Assembly (NCBI GenBank): GCA_905116865.2
Contig: CAJHNH020000557.1
Span: forward strand, 1,068,184-1,132,183
Origin: Candidula unifasciata
Taxonomy: Eukaryota; Mollusca; Gastropoda; Stylommatophora; Geomitridae
Reading direction: 5' to 3'
Length of the DNA stretch: 64,000 nucleotides
Shown: positions 12,461 to 25,218 of the stretch, piece after piece
Layout of the letters: the number at the start of each line of letters is the position of its first letter
Numbering within the stretch: the stretch's first letter is position 1
Program-made: the position numbers and the translations under genes
The notes under the pieces: generated by a model
Told to the model about the DNA's origin: nothing
The model's input: the letters and a program-made list of their open reading frames with translations, nothing else
Databases searched by the model: none

Positions 12461-12807
12461 TAATGCAGCAGCAATCCATTCTAAGTACCTTCATCTTAAT
12501 TGGTGGCACCCAGCTTGGGGGGGGGGGGGGAGACACATTTGAAGAGTCTGTGATATCATTTACACCATACACACGCACACACACACACACATACAAACCT
12601 AAATCATCTTTACGATGCTAATGTCGATTTATTTTTTTTTAATATGGCTATTGGTAAGTCTGAGGTGTATGGCAGACCTTTGAAAATAAGTGTGGTCTAA
12701 GGGTCTTATCTGGACCACTGCCTCTAATTGTGGAATTCTCATAAACATCAGGAAATTGTGACCACATCCAGCAGAGCTAGACAGAAGAAGTGTTTTAGTT
12801 GCAACCA

Positions 12808-12880
12808 CTAGAGCAACTGAGGGACAGGCTGAGGGACAGGCTGAGGGACAGGCTGAGGGACAGGCTGAGGGACAGGCCTT
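12808..12880. repeat. 12-bp repeat GAGGGACAGGCT, about 6 copies
   Basis: Short perfect array in intergenic DNA, next to a family A copy. Confidence 0.9.
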
Positions 12881-13089
12881 GAGCTGAACAGAGAAAGGCC
12901 ACATATTGATGACCAGCATCTGTTTCTGGTGACACAACATACATTAGCAGTAGTTCCAAGTGTCGTACCAGTCAGCGTTGTGTAGTAAGTAGGTACTGTG
13001 CAGAACATCACTCCTAACTGAGCCTGCAAGAAATATTCAGGGGGCCTTGCACGTGATCCTGCCTCGTATTTGGTCATCCCAGTGGGGAT

Positions 13090-13350
13090 TCTGGAGCCCT
13101 TTTTTGGGGCCAACAAGAATAGACCTACTGCACCCAAGTTAGCACATGCTAAAAGGCAATAATTCTGGCATTTCCTTTGAAGTCAGAGTGCATTTGCCTG
13201 AGAAATGAGGAACCAACAGTCTGCATACAAATAAGCCACATCTGTCAGATGAATGTGCACACAAAATGCAAGTTCTAGAACAAGTCCAGAAGTGGACAAA
13301 CAACCAGAACTTTCCATCGGAGTTTACAGCCAGCGAATGCTAAGAATAAG
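13090..13350 (-). mobile_element. Family A copy 4
   Basis: Full-length, diverged. GGAACCAACAGTCTGCATAC and CAACCAGAACTTTCCATC identify it. Confidence 0.8.
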
Positions 13351-14925
13351 AAGTTTGTTGTACAAAAAGGGTTTTCAATATTCAGTGTTTTCCTGCTGGT
13401 CAGCTGTCACCTCATGTTCTGTGAACCAGCTTTCTAGAAATGTTGGATGATCTAATCCAACAGAAAGTTTGGTGTGGCCAGGGTATTTCAGCTTCAGAGA
13501 CCTGATGCTGTTGATAAGCCAGTTTTCTTTGATGCTGGGGTCTTGTTTCTTGCTTGATTCACCATGTTTTAACAAATTTCACATTAAAGCTTTCAAGCTC
13601 AATTTGATTAACTACAACTGCTGTGTGTGAAAGATAGGTGTTTGGAAGAGCCAAAGGTAATACACCTGTGTTTGTGAAAGATTGTGTTTGGAAGAGCCAA
13701 AGGTAATAATCTGTGTGCTAGATTTGTGACCCTTTGAAAATTAACTCTTTGAGTCCCCAAAAATGCATCATATGTTCATAGATTCCTACCTAGAGGCCCA
13801 ATGAACGCATGATGTGCCAATTTTACTTCTCTTTTGACTACCCGTTGGGCCTGTGATGCTAAACCCTCTGGGACTCAAAGAGTTAGGTTTGTTCATTCAT
13901 AAAGTTTGTTCTTGAATGATTGGAATGTAGACCATCATTCAACATCTGTATGTTATTTAAGGAAACATTCTTCAAATTTTTCCTGGAGTTTATTTATTAG
14001 TGCTGGGCCATATGTTTGCAATGTTGTTTTACCCTGCATTGCTATGTTCATACTTCTCATAACTTGTGTTGAAAGGACTCCGTTGTTGTTAGTTCTGGAG
14101 TCAACACAGGATATTTTCATGTTCTCCGTTGTTGATTGTAGTTTATAATTGGTTAGATTTTTCATTGAACGGGGTGTGATAGAAGAGAGTGTCAGTACCG
14201 GATCAATGCTGCATTGACTATTCTTGGCTTTGGAGCCGCCGTGGTGTAGGGGCTAGATGCTTGCCTGAGAATCTGAAAGTCCTGAGTTTGTTTACTTCAA
14301 GGGCTGTTCTAGGCTTTTGATGTTGGGGGGTGGAAGGTGACGGAACACCTCACCTCAGTATGCTGTGATTTTGTTATGCTGAAGCCATAGTCTGCAGCAC
14401 CATATAGTATTATCTGTCGAGGAGTGATCTGTGTCTGCTGAAGAATTCACACTGAATGTATTATTGTACCGGTTGCAGCACCAGTTGTTTGTTATGTGTG
14501 TGAGATGTTGTTTGTTATGTGTGTGAGATATGATGATTGTGATTGAGTTATCCTGCTAGTTGCAACAGCAGTTATGTCTGTGTGTGTGTGTGTTTTTTTT
14601 TTTTTTGGTAACCAATTGGCTGAAATTGAATTATTGTAACAGTTGCAACACCAGTTTTGTCCGTTCTCTGTGTAGCCAAATGGTCGACACTGAATTATTG
14701 TACCAGTTGGGACACCAGCTATTTGTTATGTGTGTGTGATATGAAATTGTGATTGAGTTATCATGCCACTTGCAATACCAGTTTTGTCTGTTCTCTGACA
14801 TTGAATTATTGTATTGTCAAATGACAGTGGTAAAACAGTTTTTGTGAATATGTGATATTCATATGGTGTGTATTTTGTATATATTTCTGTTTGCAATGAT
14901 TTACCTAGCTAAGCATTAATTTTAT
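13351..14925. other. Intergenic, weakly repetitive
   Basis: Short duplications (TTTGGAAGAGCCAAAGGTAA at about 13640 and 13685), one SINE head, and loosely repeated ATTGTAACAG/TTGCAACACCAG segments from 14450. No exon seen. Confidence 0.5.
14234..14300 (+). mobile_element. tRNA-derived SINE head, decayed
   Basis: GCCGCCGTGGTGTAGGGGCT, then GCTTGCCTGAGAATCTGAAA and TCCTGAGTTTG where a B box would be. Confidence 0.45.
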
Positions 14926-14929
14926 CTGT

Positions 14930-15400
14930 GGTCATTGCAATGTTGAAGTGCACCCAGTGGAAGCATTGCAGTGTTGAAGTGCACCCAGTGGAAGCATTGC
15001 AATGTTGAAGTGCACCCAGTGGAAGCATTGTTAAAGTGCACCCAGTGGAAGCATTGTTGAAGTGCACCCAGTGGAAGCAATGTTGAAGTGCACCCAGTGC
15101 AAGCATTGCAATGTTGCAGTGCACCCAGTGGAAACATTGCAATGTTGAAGTGCACCTAGTGGAAGCATTGTTAAAGTGCACCCAGTGGAAGCATTGTTGA
15201 AGTGCACCCAGTGGAAGCAATGTTGAAGTGCACCCAGTGGAAGCATTGTTGAAGTGCACCCAGTGGAAGCATTGTTAAAGTGCACCCAGTGGAAGCATTG
15301 TTGAAGTGCACCCAGTGGAAGCATTGTTGAAGTGCACCCAGTGGAAGCAATGTTGAAGTGCACCCAGTGGAAGCATTGTTGAAGTGCACCCAATAGAAGC
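14930..15400. repeat. 25/26-bp minisatellite, about 18 copies
   Basis: Unit GTGCACCCAGTGGAAGCATT plus GTTGAA, with GCAATGTTGAA variants. Mixed 25/26/32-base spacing shifts frames, giving several overlapping spurious open frames. Confidence 0.92.
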
Positions 15401-17506
15401 ATTGCAAAGTTCTAAAGCATATTCATTGAACTTATTCAATTGTTATCAAACATCTATATTGCTAGATCAGTTTTCTTGTCCTCCTCCCCCCTTTTTTGTT
15501 GTTGACCATGTAGTATGCTGGGGAGCCCCTTTTGAGTTATTTATTACGTGGTTGTGGTAACCCTTAGTTGAATGTTTCAGTTGAAGTGATCTAGAATATG
15601 TGAAGTGATGTAGAATATGTGAAGCGAGCATGAAGTGAGAGTATTTCACTGACTTCTGTTTGGGCCGGCTAAGATTTTATGCGGTGATTTCCATTATTTT
15701 ATAAAATTAGAATCGTAAGAACATTTTGTTCTATAGTCTGTGCAGAATATTTTATTTCTTTAGATGTAGTGTAAACAAATACAGTGTTACCTTGAAATTT
15801 GAATCTTCAGAATTCAAACAGCTGCAAATGAAATTGTCAAGTAAATTTTACCTCTGAACTTGAATGCTGTCTTGGAAACCGAACACCTGGCACGTAGGTG
15901 AGAGGACCTTTGATAGCCTGAAGAAACTGTTTGTTCTTTCTGAAATTATACCTCTGGGCAAGTCTGTGGCTTTGAAAGTCAATGAAGAGAATGACAACAA
16001 GTTGATGGACAGTCCCTCAAATTTCGAACTACCACTGGAGATAAGTCATCTGATTGTGCTGGTACGTCACTTCGAGCTGCCACTGGAGATAAATCATCTG
16101 ATTGTGCTGGTACGTCACTTCGAGCTACCACTGGAGATAAGTCATCTGATTGTGCTGGTACGTCACTTCGGGCTACCACTGGAGATAAGTCATCTGATTG
16201 TGCTGGTACGTCACTTCGGGCTGCCACTGGAAATAAGTCATCTGATTGTGCTGGTACGTCACTTCGAGCTGCCACTGGAGATAAGTCATCTGATTGTGCT
16301 GGTACGTCACTTCGGGCTGCCACTGGAGATAAGTCATCTGATTGTGCTGGTACGTCACTTCGGGCTACCACTGGAGATAAGTCATCTGATTGTGCTGGTA
16401 CGTCACTTCGAGCTGCCACTGGAGATAAGTCATCTGATTGTGCTGGTACGTCACTTCGAGCTACCACTGGAGATAAGTCATCTGATTGTGCTGGTACGTC
16501 ACTTCGAGCTACCACTGGAGATAAGTCATCTGATTGTGCTGGTACGTCACTTCCGGCTACCACTGGAGATAAGTCATCTGATTGTGCTGGTACGTCACTT
16601 TGAGCTACCACTGGAGATAAGTCATCTGATTGTGCTGGTACGTCACTTCGAACTCGCAGGCTATTCCTTCATTCTGTCCTGCTGTGTGCAATTCTTTTGA
16701 TATCATGGATGGAATCCAGTCCAGCACAGAGTTGAGTGCATGGTGCAACACTGTGAGCTGTCAATTTCATGGGTAATGATTATTGTCTGTGCTGCCGGAG
16801 ATGTGTGTTGTGAACACATATTCAGAAAAATGTGAGTGGCTGGTTTTCACAGAAACGATAATGTGTTTTATGCAGTAATGCATGTACATCTGCTGTTTTG
16901 TCGTGACTGCTGCTTTCATAAACTATGAATTCCACTAGATGTTGGCCCCTCTGATTGCTGCCTTATGTATTTCATGCATGTGCAAGCTGTTGGATTCTGC
17001 CAGGATTTTTATGTTTTTGACCTTTCACATGGGAGACAATAATAGATATTTTGTCTGGTTTTTACGGTCACAGATATAGGGCAATTTCGGGATGACCCAT
17101 TTGCGATGAAGTTGGAAGTCGCATTTATATACTGAAAAAGATTGCGTGTTATTTCACTCTGTTATCAGGTCTATAATATGGTTATCTGTTGTGCGTCATT
17201 TTGTTAACAATTTTTTTTAAACGAATGCTCCCTCTTAAGAATAGCAACCTGAGAGATTTAACACCCAGTGACGTGAATATTCTGATGCAAATCCCTATTC
17301 ATCCGTATAAACATTAAGCAAGGATGCCCTACCCTTACAAAGTTGTTCAGTGTCAGGGGTGTTAATGTATGGACGATGACTGAATGCGTATTATTTTACT
17401 CCATGCTTCGCCATGTAAATGTTTGCAGTTTTTAAACATTTTTAGATATCCTCCCCCACACCACCCCTTTTTTAAATAAGGCTAACATGGATTAGACAAT
17501 TGTTTT
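15401..17506. other. Intergenic, apart from the 48-bp array at 16021-16648
   Basis: No gene or element recognised in the unique parts. Confidence 0.5.
16021..16648. repeat. 48-bp minisatellite, 13 copies
   Basis: Each unit holds GATAAGTCATCTGATTGTGC and GGTACGTCAC. Being 16 codons, it stays open on both strands (plus-strand reading ELPLEISHLIVLVRHF), but there is no family resemblance and no splice context. Each unit carries a CRE-like TACGTCA. Confidence 0.93.
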
Positions 17507-17782
17507 GTTTTTATTCCTCATTCTAATGCTGATAAAATGGATCAGACCTATAATCTGGTTCTGTATTTATTCCACATTCTAGTGCTGATAACATGGATCA
17601 GACCTATAATCTGGTTCTGTATTTATTCCACATTCTAGTGCTGATAACATGGATCAGACCTATAATCTGGTTCTGTATTTATTCCACATTCTAGTGCTGA
17701 TAACATGGATCAGACCTATAATCTGGTTCTGTATTTATTCCTCATTCTAGTGCTGATAACATGGATCAGACCTAGAAACCGG
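17507..17782. repeat. 56-bp minisatellite, 5 copies
   Basis: Unit core GCTGATAACATGGATCAGAC then TATTTATTCCACATTCTAGT. Intergenic. Confidence 0.9.
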
Positions 17783-18727
17783 TTACGTGTATTTTATTTT
17801 CATGTTGTAATGTTGCTGGCATAATAACGAGGAAATTTACAGCCAATGTTGGTTGTCAATCTTGCCACCATTCCCAGACTTCCACTATTGTTCATCTTGT
17901 TGCGTAAAATGCCTGTGATCATCTGAGCCGCAGGTGTTTTGTCCACCCCAAGCTTTCCTCTGTTGAATTCCGGCTGGTCAGTCACCCTGATCCCTGCCTT
18001 GTATATTGTGCTTTCATTGTACGGCTACACATATTTTGTGTCTGAACATTTTCTCTGCCAAGTAGCCTGTTTCGTATGTTTTTGACTGATTGACAAGCAA
18101 GTTGCTGTTTATTTATTGACTAGAACATGATACAGGAAGTAACTGTTCTAAGAAGGTTGAAAGTACCTTGATTGTGTCACTCAGTTACAAAATGGTTCAG
18201 TGGAGTTGTCTGTGGCAGATGTAAAACTAATGACTTCCAGAAAAGCAGAAAGTGAATTATTTCCTTCCAAGGACGCGTCTCGTATTTTAGACTGACCAGG
18301 ACGAGTGGTGTGATAAATTGAATGCCCTTGCTATATTTATAATGTACATATTTTGCTGTCTTTAGTTAGTTTAATGCCCACTTGTTTGTGTGTGCTTTGT
18401 ATCCACAATATGGACTCTATCATTTATGGTAGTGTTCTTATGCGGCTGATGGTTTCTAATGTGTTCATCTCTTGTCTCTGTTGCTCATACAGGAAGTGAG
18501 TCATGTATGGCTTCAGACTTGCTTGGTAGATGATGTAGATCTGTAGACAGATTTTATAAGTGGACAAATAGGAACAGAACTGGTGCTCTGAGATCTCAGG
18601 CTGGTAGCCTGGGTGCTGTGTTGTGAGACACATCGCCGTCTTTTAGCTGTGCATTGTGTTGTTACTTCATTTAAATCTGCTGAGCACATCCTGCGGTGTA
18701 TTACACATTTATCTGCTGACTATAATC

Positions 18728-20040
18728 TTGTATGTTGATGTGTTTGTTTGTTCCCTGACCATATCTTGTATGTTGATGTATCTGTTCTCTGACCATATCT
18801 TGTATGTTGATGTATCTGTTCTCTGACCATATCTTTTATGTTGATTGATCTGTTCCCTGACCATATCTTGTATGTTGATGTATCTGTTCACTGACCATAT
18901 CTGTTATGTTGATGTATCTGTTCTCTGACCATATCTTTTATGTTGATGTATCTGTTCTCTGACCATATTTTGTATGTTGATGTATCTGTTCTCTGACCAT
19001 ATCTTGTATGTTGATGTATCTGTTCTCTGACCATATCTTGTATGTTGATTGATCTGTTCTCTGACCATATCTTTTATGTTGATGTATCTGTTCTCTGACC
19101 ATATCTTGTATGTTGATGTATCTGTTCTCTGACCATATCTTGTATGTTGATTGATCTGTTCTCTGACCATATCTTGTATGTTGATGTATCTGTTCTCTGA
19201 CCATATCTTGTATGTTGATGTATCTGTTCTCTGACCATATCTTGTATGTTGATGTATCTGTTCTCTGACCATATTTTGTATGTTGATGTATTTGTTCACT
19301 GACCATATCTGTTATGTTGATGTATCTGTTCTCTGACTATATCTTTTATGTTGATGTATCTGTTCTCTGACCATATTTTGTATGTTGATGTATCTGTTCT
19401 CTGACCATATCTTGTATGTTGATGTATCTGTTCTCTGACCAAGTATTGTTTGTTGATGTATCTGTTCTCTGACCATATCTTGTATGTTGATGTATCTGTT
19501 CTCTGACCAAATCTTGTGTGTTGATGTATCTGTTCTCTGACCATATCTGTTATGTTGATGTATCTGTTCACTGACCATATCTTTTATGTTGATGTATCTG
19601 TTCTCTGACCATATCTTGTATGTTGATGTATCTGTTCTCTGACCATATCTTGTATGTTGATGTATCTGTTCTCTGACCATATCTTGTATGTTGATGTATC
19701 TGTTCTCTGACCATATCTTATATGTTGATGTGTGTTTACTGACCATATCTTATATGTTGATGTATCGGTCTGTCCACTGAATATAGCTTGTATATGTATC
19801 TGTCCACTGACCATATCTTGTATGTTGATGTATCTGTTCTCTGACCATATCTTATATGTTGATGTGTGTGTTCACTGACCATTTCTTATAAGTTGATGTA
19901 TCGGTCTGTCCACTGAATATAGCTTGTATATCTGTCCACTGACCATATCTTTATGTTGATGTATTGGTCTGTCCACTGAATATAGCTTGTATATCTATCT
20001 GTCCACTGACCATATCTTGTTTGTTGATGTGTCTGTTCGC
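18728..20040. repeat. 34-bp minisatellite, about 38 copies
   Basis: Unit CCATATCTTGTATGTTGATG then TATCTGTTCTCTGA. It degrades toward the right end, where units mix with GTCCACTGAATATAGC variants. Confidence 0.93.
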
Positions 20041-20954
20041 TGATCAGGGTAAATGGGTTGTTATCTGTTTACATTTTCCTCAGAAACATTTCAATTGCAT
20101 AATCTTAGCTGATTGCATTCGATAATAGTTTGTGTATATTTAACACTCTTTCCTCACTGATCAAATTCTTGTTGAAATATTTTCCATCTTGCAAAATGCA
20201 GTTCTGTCCTAATAAACTTATTCTTCCTTCAAGCCATCTTTCAGTCAGATGTTATTCATATATAAAACACATGGAAGGTGAAGAAAATGTCCTGTGTTCT
20301 GCAGTTGATTACAGTCTGTGGTTGTATTTGAAGATGAAAGTTAACCTGCCATGGGAATCCACCATCTTTGGAGCTTGGGAGTCCCTGCAGCTTCCAACAA
20401 AGGGCTACAACTGCTACTGTGACAGTTACAACACATTTACGTAGATAATTGTTTGTGTAAAACACTTAAGAGTTTAGAAAATATCCATAAGGCTTGGTGG
20501 TCAGCTGTTTTGTTTTTGGCATGATAAGTGTATTTAACTTTTAACAAATTAAAACCTATTGAAAGTATTATTTGCTTTGTTGCTTCAGACATTTGTTGTC
20601 GTTTTAATGTCTCACTCATCTGGAGCTTCCTCAGCACCTTCTGAAGCGTCATTTAGACTGATTCTGTTGAGAATAGACTCAAATCCGACAGCTGACATTT
20701 GTAAACAGAAAATATGTATTTGTCATAGCATGAAATAAGGTATAAGAATTCTCTTTATGTCAGTGGTCTGGCATTTGATGCCAGACTCAAACTGTTTACA
20801 ATACATCGTTGGCTGGTGGATACATCGTTGGCTGATGGGGTAAACATGATGCCAGCCATCTTTACTTCCCAGGACATTACCTGATACCCAATTTAAGGCT
20901 GGGTTTGCCCTGGGAGCCAAGGCAGTTTTGATAGGAAAAAACAAATTCACCTTG

Positions 20955-21012
20955 ATCCTGATTTGTACTCAAGACCTTCAGGCTGGCAGACAAGCATCCA
21001 GTTTTATCTTGA
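20955..21012 (-). mobile_element. tRNA-like SINE fragment
   Basis: Minus strand CTGGATGCTTGTCTGCCAGC and GGTCTTGAGTACAAATCAGG resemble the SINE head at 14234. Confidence 0.35.
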
Positions 21013-21205
21013 TGTCAGAACTATAGTTTCCCCCCTCATGAACACAGATGATATATATGCTGTCGTTTGAATCACAATGTCAATGTTAATGTTGTTCATT
21101 TTCTCTGGCCTTTCTGCTGCTGGGGTAATTTGTAGGATGTGAACAGGCACCAACATTGCAAGATTGTTTCATCAGACCTTGAGGTATAAACACTAGACCA
21201 TGATG

Positions 21206-22243
21206 GCCAACTGTCTTGTCTCTTGCCTTGTGTCCCCCCTGTCTTGTCTCTTGCCTTGTGTCCCCCCTGTCTTGTCTCTTGCCTTGTGTCCCCCCTGTCT
21301 TCTCTTGCCTTGTGTCCCCCCCTGTCTTGTCTCTTGCCTTGTGTCCCCCCTGTCTTGTCTCTTGCCTTGTGTCCCCCCTGTCTTCTCTTGCCTTGTGTCC
21401 CCCCTGTCTTGTCTCTTGCCTTGTGTCCCCCCTGTCTTGTATCTTGCCTTGTGTCCCCCCTGTCTTGTCTCTTGCCTTGTATCCCCCCTGTCTTGTCTCT
21501 TGCCTTGTATCCCCCCTGTCTTGTCTCTTGCCTTGTGTCCCCCCTGTCTTCTCTTGCCTCGTGTCCCCCCTGTCTTGTCTCTTGCCTCGTGTCCCCCCTG
21601 TCTTGTCTCTTGCCTTGTGTCCCCCCTGTCTTGTATCTTGCCTTGTGTCCCCCCTGTCTTGTCTCTTGCCTTGTGTCCCCCCTGTCTTGTCTCTTGCCTT
21701 GTGTCCCCCCTGTCTTGTCTCTTGCCTTGTATCCCCCCTGTCTTGTCTCTTGCCTTGTATCCCCCCTGTCTTGTCTCTTGCCTTGTGTCCCCCCTGTCTT
21801 GTCTCTTGCCTTGTGTCCCCCCTGTCTTGTATCTTGCCTTGTATCCCCCCTGTCTTGTCTCTTGCCTTGTATCCCCCCTGTCTTGTATCTTGCCTTGTGT
21901 CCCCCCTGTCTTGTATCTTGCCTTGTATCCCCCCTGTCTTGTATCTTGCCTTGTATCCCCCTGTCTTGTATCTTGCCTTGTGTCCCCCCTGTCTTGTATC
22001 TTGCCTTGTATCCCCCCTGTCTTGTCTCTTGCCTTGTATCCCCCCTGTCTTGTCTCTTGCCTTGTATCCCCCCTGTCTTGTCTCTTGCCTTGTATCCCCC
22101 CTGTCTTGTCTCTTGCCTTGTATCCCCCCTGTCTTGTATCTTGCCTTGTGTCCCCCCCCTGTCTTGTCTCTTGCCTTGTATCCCCCCTGTCTTGTCTCTT
22201 GCCTTGTATCCCCCCTGTCTTGTATCTTGCCTTGTGTCCCCTC
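21206..22243. repeat. 28-bp C-rich minisatellite, about 37 copies
   Basis: Unit GTCTTGTCTCTTGCCTTGTG then TCCCCCCT; variants swap GTG/GTA and CTC/ATC. The other strand carries GGGGGG every 28 bases, a potential G-quadruplex-forming strand. Four long open frames over it are spurious. Confidence 0.93.
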
Positions 22244-22327
22244 TGTGGCTACAGACCCTCAGCCAAATTAGTTTGTGCACTCCAGACTTTCTAGTAATCA
22301 GGTTTACATCAGCATTGTTGCCTCACC

Positions 22328-24012
22328 TCTTGATTTACTAGAATCTGTTTAGTCTACTGCCTAAACTGTAGTTCTACTTTGATTTACTAGAATCTGTTTA
22401 GTCTACTGCCTAGACTGTAGTTCTACATTTGATTTACTAGAATCTGTTTAGTCTACTGCCTAAACTGTAGTTCTACTTTGATTTACTAGAATCTGTTTAG
22501 TCTACTGCCTAGACTATAGTTCTTCATTTGATTTACTAGAATCTGTTTAGTCTACTGCCTAGACTATAGTTCTACATTTGATTTACTAGAATCTGTTTAG
22601 TCTACTGCCTAAACTGTAGTTCTACATTTGATTTACTAGAATCTGTTTAGTCTACTGCCTAGACTATAGTTCTACATTTGATTTACTAGAATCTGTTTAG
22701 TCTACTGCCTAAACTGTAGTTCTACATTTGATTTACTAGAATCTGTTTAGTCTACTGCCTAAACTGTAGTTCTACATTTGATTTACTAGAATCTGTTTAG
22801 TCTACTGCCTAGACTATAGTTCTACATTTGATTTACTAGAATCTGTTTAGTCTACTGCCTAGACTATAGTTTCTACATTTGATTTACTAGAATCTGTTTA
22901 GTCTACTGCCTAGACTATAGTTCTACATTTGATTTACTAGAATCTGTTTAGTCTACTGCCTAAACTGTAGTTCTACATTTGATTTACTAGAATCTGTTTA
23001 GTCTACTGCCTAGACTATAGTTCTACATTTGATTTACTAGAATCTGTTTAGTCTACTGCCTAGACTATAGTTCTACATTTGATTTACTAGAATCTGTTTA
23101 GTCTACTGCCTAGACTATAGTTCTACATTTGATTTACTAGAATCTGTTTAGTCTACTGCCTAAACTGTAGTTCTACATTTGATTTACTGGAATCTGTTTA
23201 GTCTACTGCCTAGACTATAGTTCTACATTTGATTTACTGGAATCTGTTTAGTCTACTGCCTAGACTATAGTTCTACATTTGATTTACTGGAATCTGTTTA
23301 GTCTACTGCCTAGACTATAGTTCTACATTTGATTTACTAGAATCTGTTTAGTCTACTGCCTAGACTATAGTTCTACATTTGATTTACTAGAATCTGTTTA
23401 GTCTACTGCCTAAACTGTAGTTCTACATTTGATTTACTAGAATCTGTTTAGTCTACTGCCTAGACTATAGTTCTACATTTGATTTACTGGAATCTGTTTA
23501 GTCTACTGCCTAGACTATAGTTCTACATTTGATTTACTAGAATCTGTTTAGTCTACTGCCTAGACTATAGTTCTACATTTGATTTACTAGAATCTGTTTA
23601 GTCTACTGCCTAAACTGTAGTTCTACATTTGATTTACTGGAATCTGTTTAGTCTACTGCCTAGACTATAGTTCTACATTTGATTTACTAGAATCTGTTTA
23701 GTCTACTGCCTAGACTATAGTTCTACATTTGATTTACTAGAATCTGTTTAGTCTACTGCCTAAACTGTAGTTCTACATTTGATTTACTGGAATCTGTTTA
23801 GTCTACTGCCTAGACTATAGTTCTACGCTTGATTCACTGGAATCTGTATAGTCCACTGCCTAGACTGTAGTTCTACGCTTAGTTCACTGGAATCTGTTTA
23901 GTCTGCTGCCTAAACTGTAGTTCTACGCTTAGTTCACTGTAATCTGTTTAGTCTGCTGCCTAGACTGCAGTTCTACGCTTGATTCACTGTAATCTGTTTA
24001 GTCTGCTGCCTA
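22328..24012. repeat. 50-bp minisatellite, about 33 copies, with a hairpin in each unit
   Basis: Unit GATTTACTAGAATCTGTTTA then GTCTACTGCCTAGACTATAG. Many units hold the inverted repeat TAGTCTACTGCCTAGACTA (7-bp arms, 5-base loop); the alternate type has TAAACTG. The right end is more diverged. Confidence 0.94.
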
Positions 24013-24136
24013 ACAACTGATATAGGAAATGTTCATGTGGAAGAATGGGAAAGAGAGAGAGGGTCTGCCACCAAAAGTGATGCAATGGAAGTTAAAAAAA
24101 AAAGCAAGAACTTCAAGCTGCTACTGAACAGCCAGC

Positions 24137-24286
24137 CATGTGAAATGTTTACAAGTGAGTCTTACAGAACAGCCCCAACATGACATGTGAAATGTTTACA
24201 AGTGAGTCTTACAGAACAGCCCCAACATGACATGTGAAATGTTTACAAGTGAGTCTTACAGAACAGCCCCAACATGACATGTGAAT
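24137..24286. repeat. 46-bp repeat, 3 copies
   Basis: CATGTGAAATGTTTACAAGT at 24138, 24184 and 24230. Confidence 0.9.
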
Positions 24287-24717
24287 AACCACAGACAAAC
24301 AATGCACCCAACCACAGAATCAACAACATTTTTGTCTCACGTCTGCACAGTTTATCCACATGCTACAGGTGGTAAAATATGTTTAATTTATCAAAAGAAA
24401 CGTGAAATCCTGACAAAGTGCTGAATATATAAATGAACAAATATTTATGCATGTACAAAATATTGGTCTATGTGAAAACAGCCACACTCAAAATAGTAAA
24501 TGCATTCAACAAGTGTCACTCAGTTGTTCAACATCTCAATAACAGATTGTACTTACTATAGTGCATATATGATGCATTCACAATTCGTGGCATTTGTTTG
24601 TCTGTGTTTGGGAAGAAGAGTAACCAAGAGATATCTCTTTAGCTCCATATCCAATGTGTCTTGTGATGTGCCAACTGACAGTTTGTCATGTGGGAGCACA
24701 CTTCAGAACAGAATACC

Positions 24718-24850
24718 CTCTTCTTCTTAGCGCTCACCAGATGTCAACCCCCGGCAGAAAGTTCTGGTCACCTGTCCACTTTTATTCTTGTTCCAGAATT
24801 GGAGTTTTTGCTTGCACGTCAACGTTACAGATCTGGTTTATTTATATGTA
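24718..24850 (+). mobile_element. Family A copy 5, half-length
   Basis: Only the GAA-tail half: CACCAG, GCAGAAAGTTCTGGTCACCT, CAGATCTGGTTTATTTATAT. Confidence 0.65.
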
Positions 24851-25032
24851 GAGTTCCTAGCACAGGAGGCTTGCCACTCAACATCAAGACGGCACACCCA
24901 CAGTTTTTACTATGGAGAAGACTGAGCACTTATGAAAATGACTGAAGTGCAATGATGATAATCCTAACTAAACCCCACCCTGTCAAATCAACAGGCATAC
25001 CATGATATTCACAGCCCTGTTGTTGAGAAATT

Positions 25033-25218
25033 CCTGCTGGAAACTGTAAGAGTATCGATGCTGAAATTTGTGTTATCTGATGAACAAACTAACAGTTCTG
25101 TCACTGGTACAGGACATTTAACAATCTGCTGGAAACTGTAAGAGTATCGATGCTAACATTTGTGTTATCTGATGAACAAACTAACAGTTCTGTCATTGGT
25201 ACAGGACATTTAACAATC
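25033..25218. repeat. About 92-bp tandem duplication
   Basis: TGCTGGAAACTGTAAGAGTA occurs at 25035 and 25127, with the following sequence repeated to about 25218. Confidence 0.88.

Larger units (their letters stand above)
17783..21205. other. Intergenic, apart from the 34-bp array at 18728-20040
   Basis: Unique parts hold only short open frames without family resemblance, one small duplication (TACATCGTTGGCTG near 20819) and one SINE fragment. Confidence 0.5.

Noticed and set aside
15864..16700. 278-codon plus-strand frame with 16-residue repeats
   Set aside because: 48-bp minisatellite with stop-free unit; the non-repeat ends match nothing and no exon signals fit.
21096..22341. Four overlapping long open frames on both strands (up to 394 codons) over the 28-bp array
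   Set aside because: A pure repeat reading: every frame is open because the unit lacks stops. No splice context, no family resemblance and C-rich low complexity.
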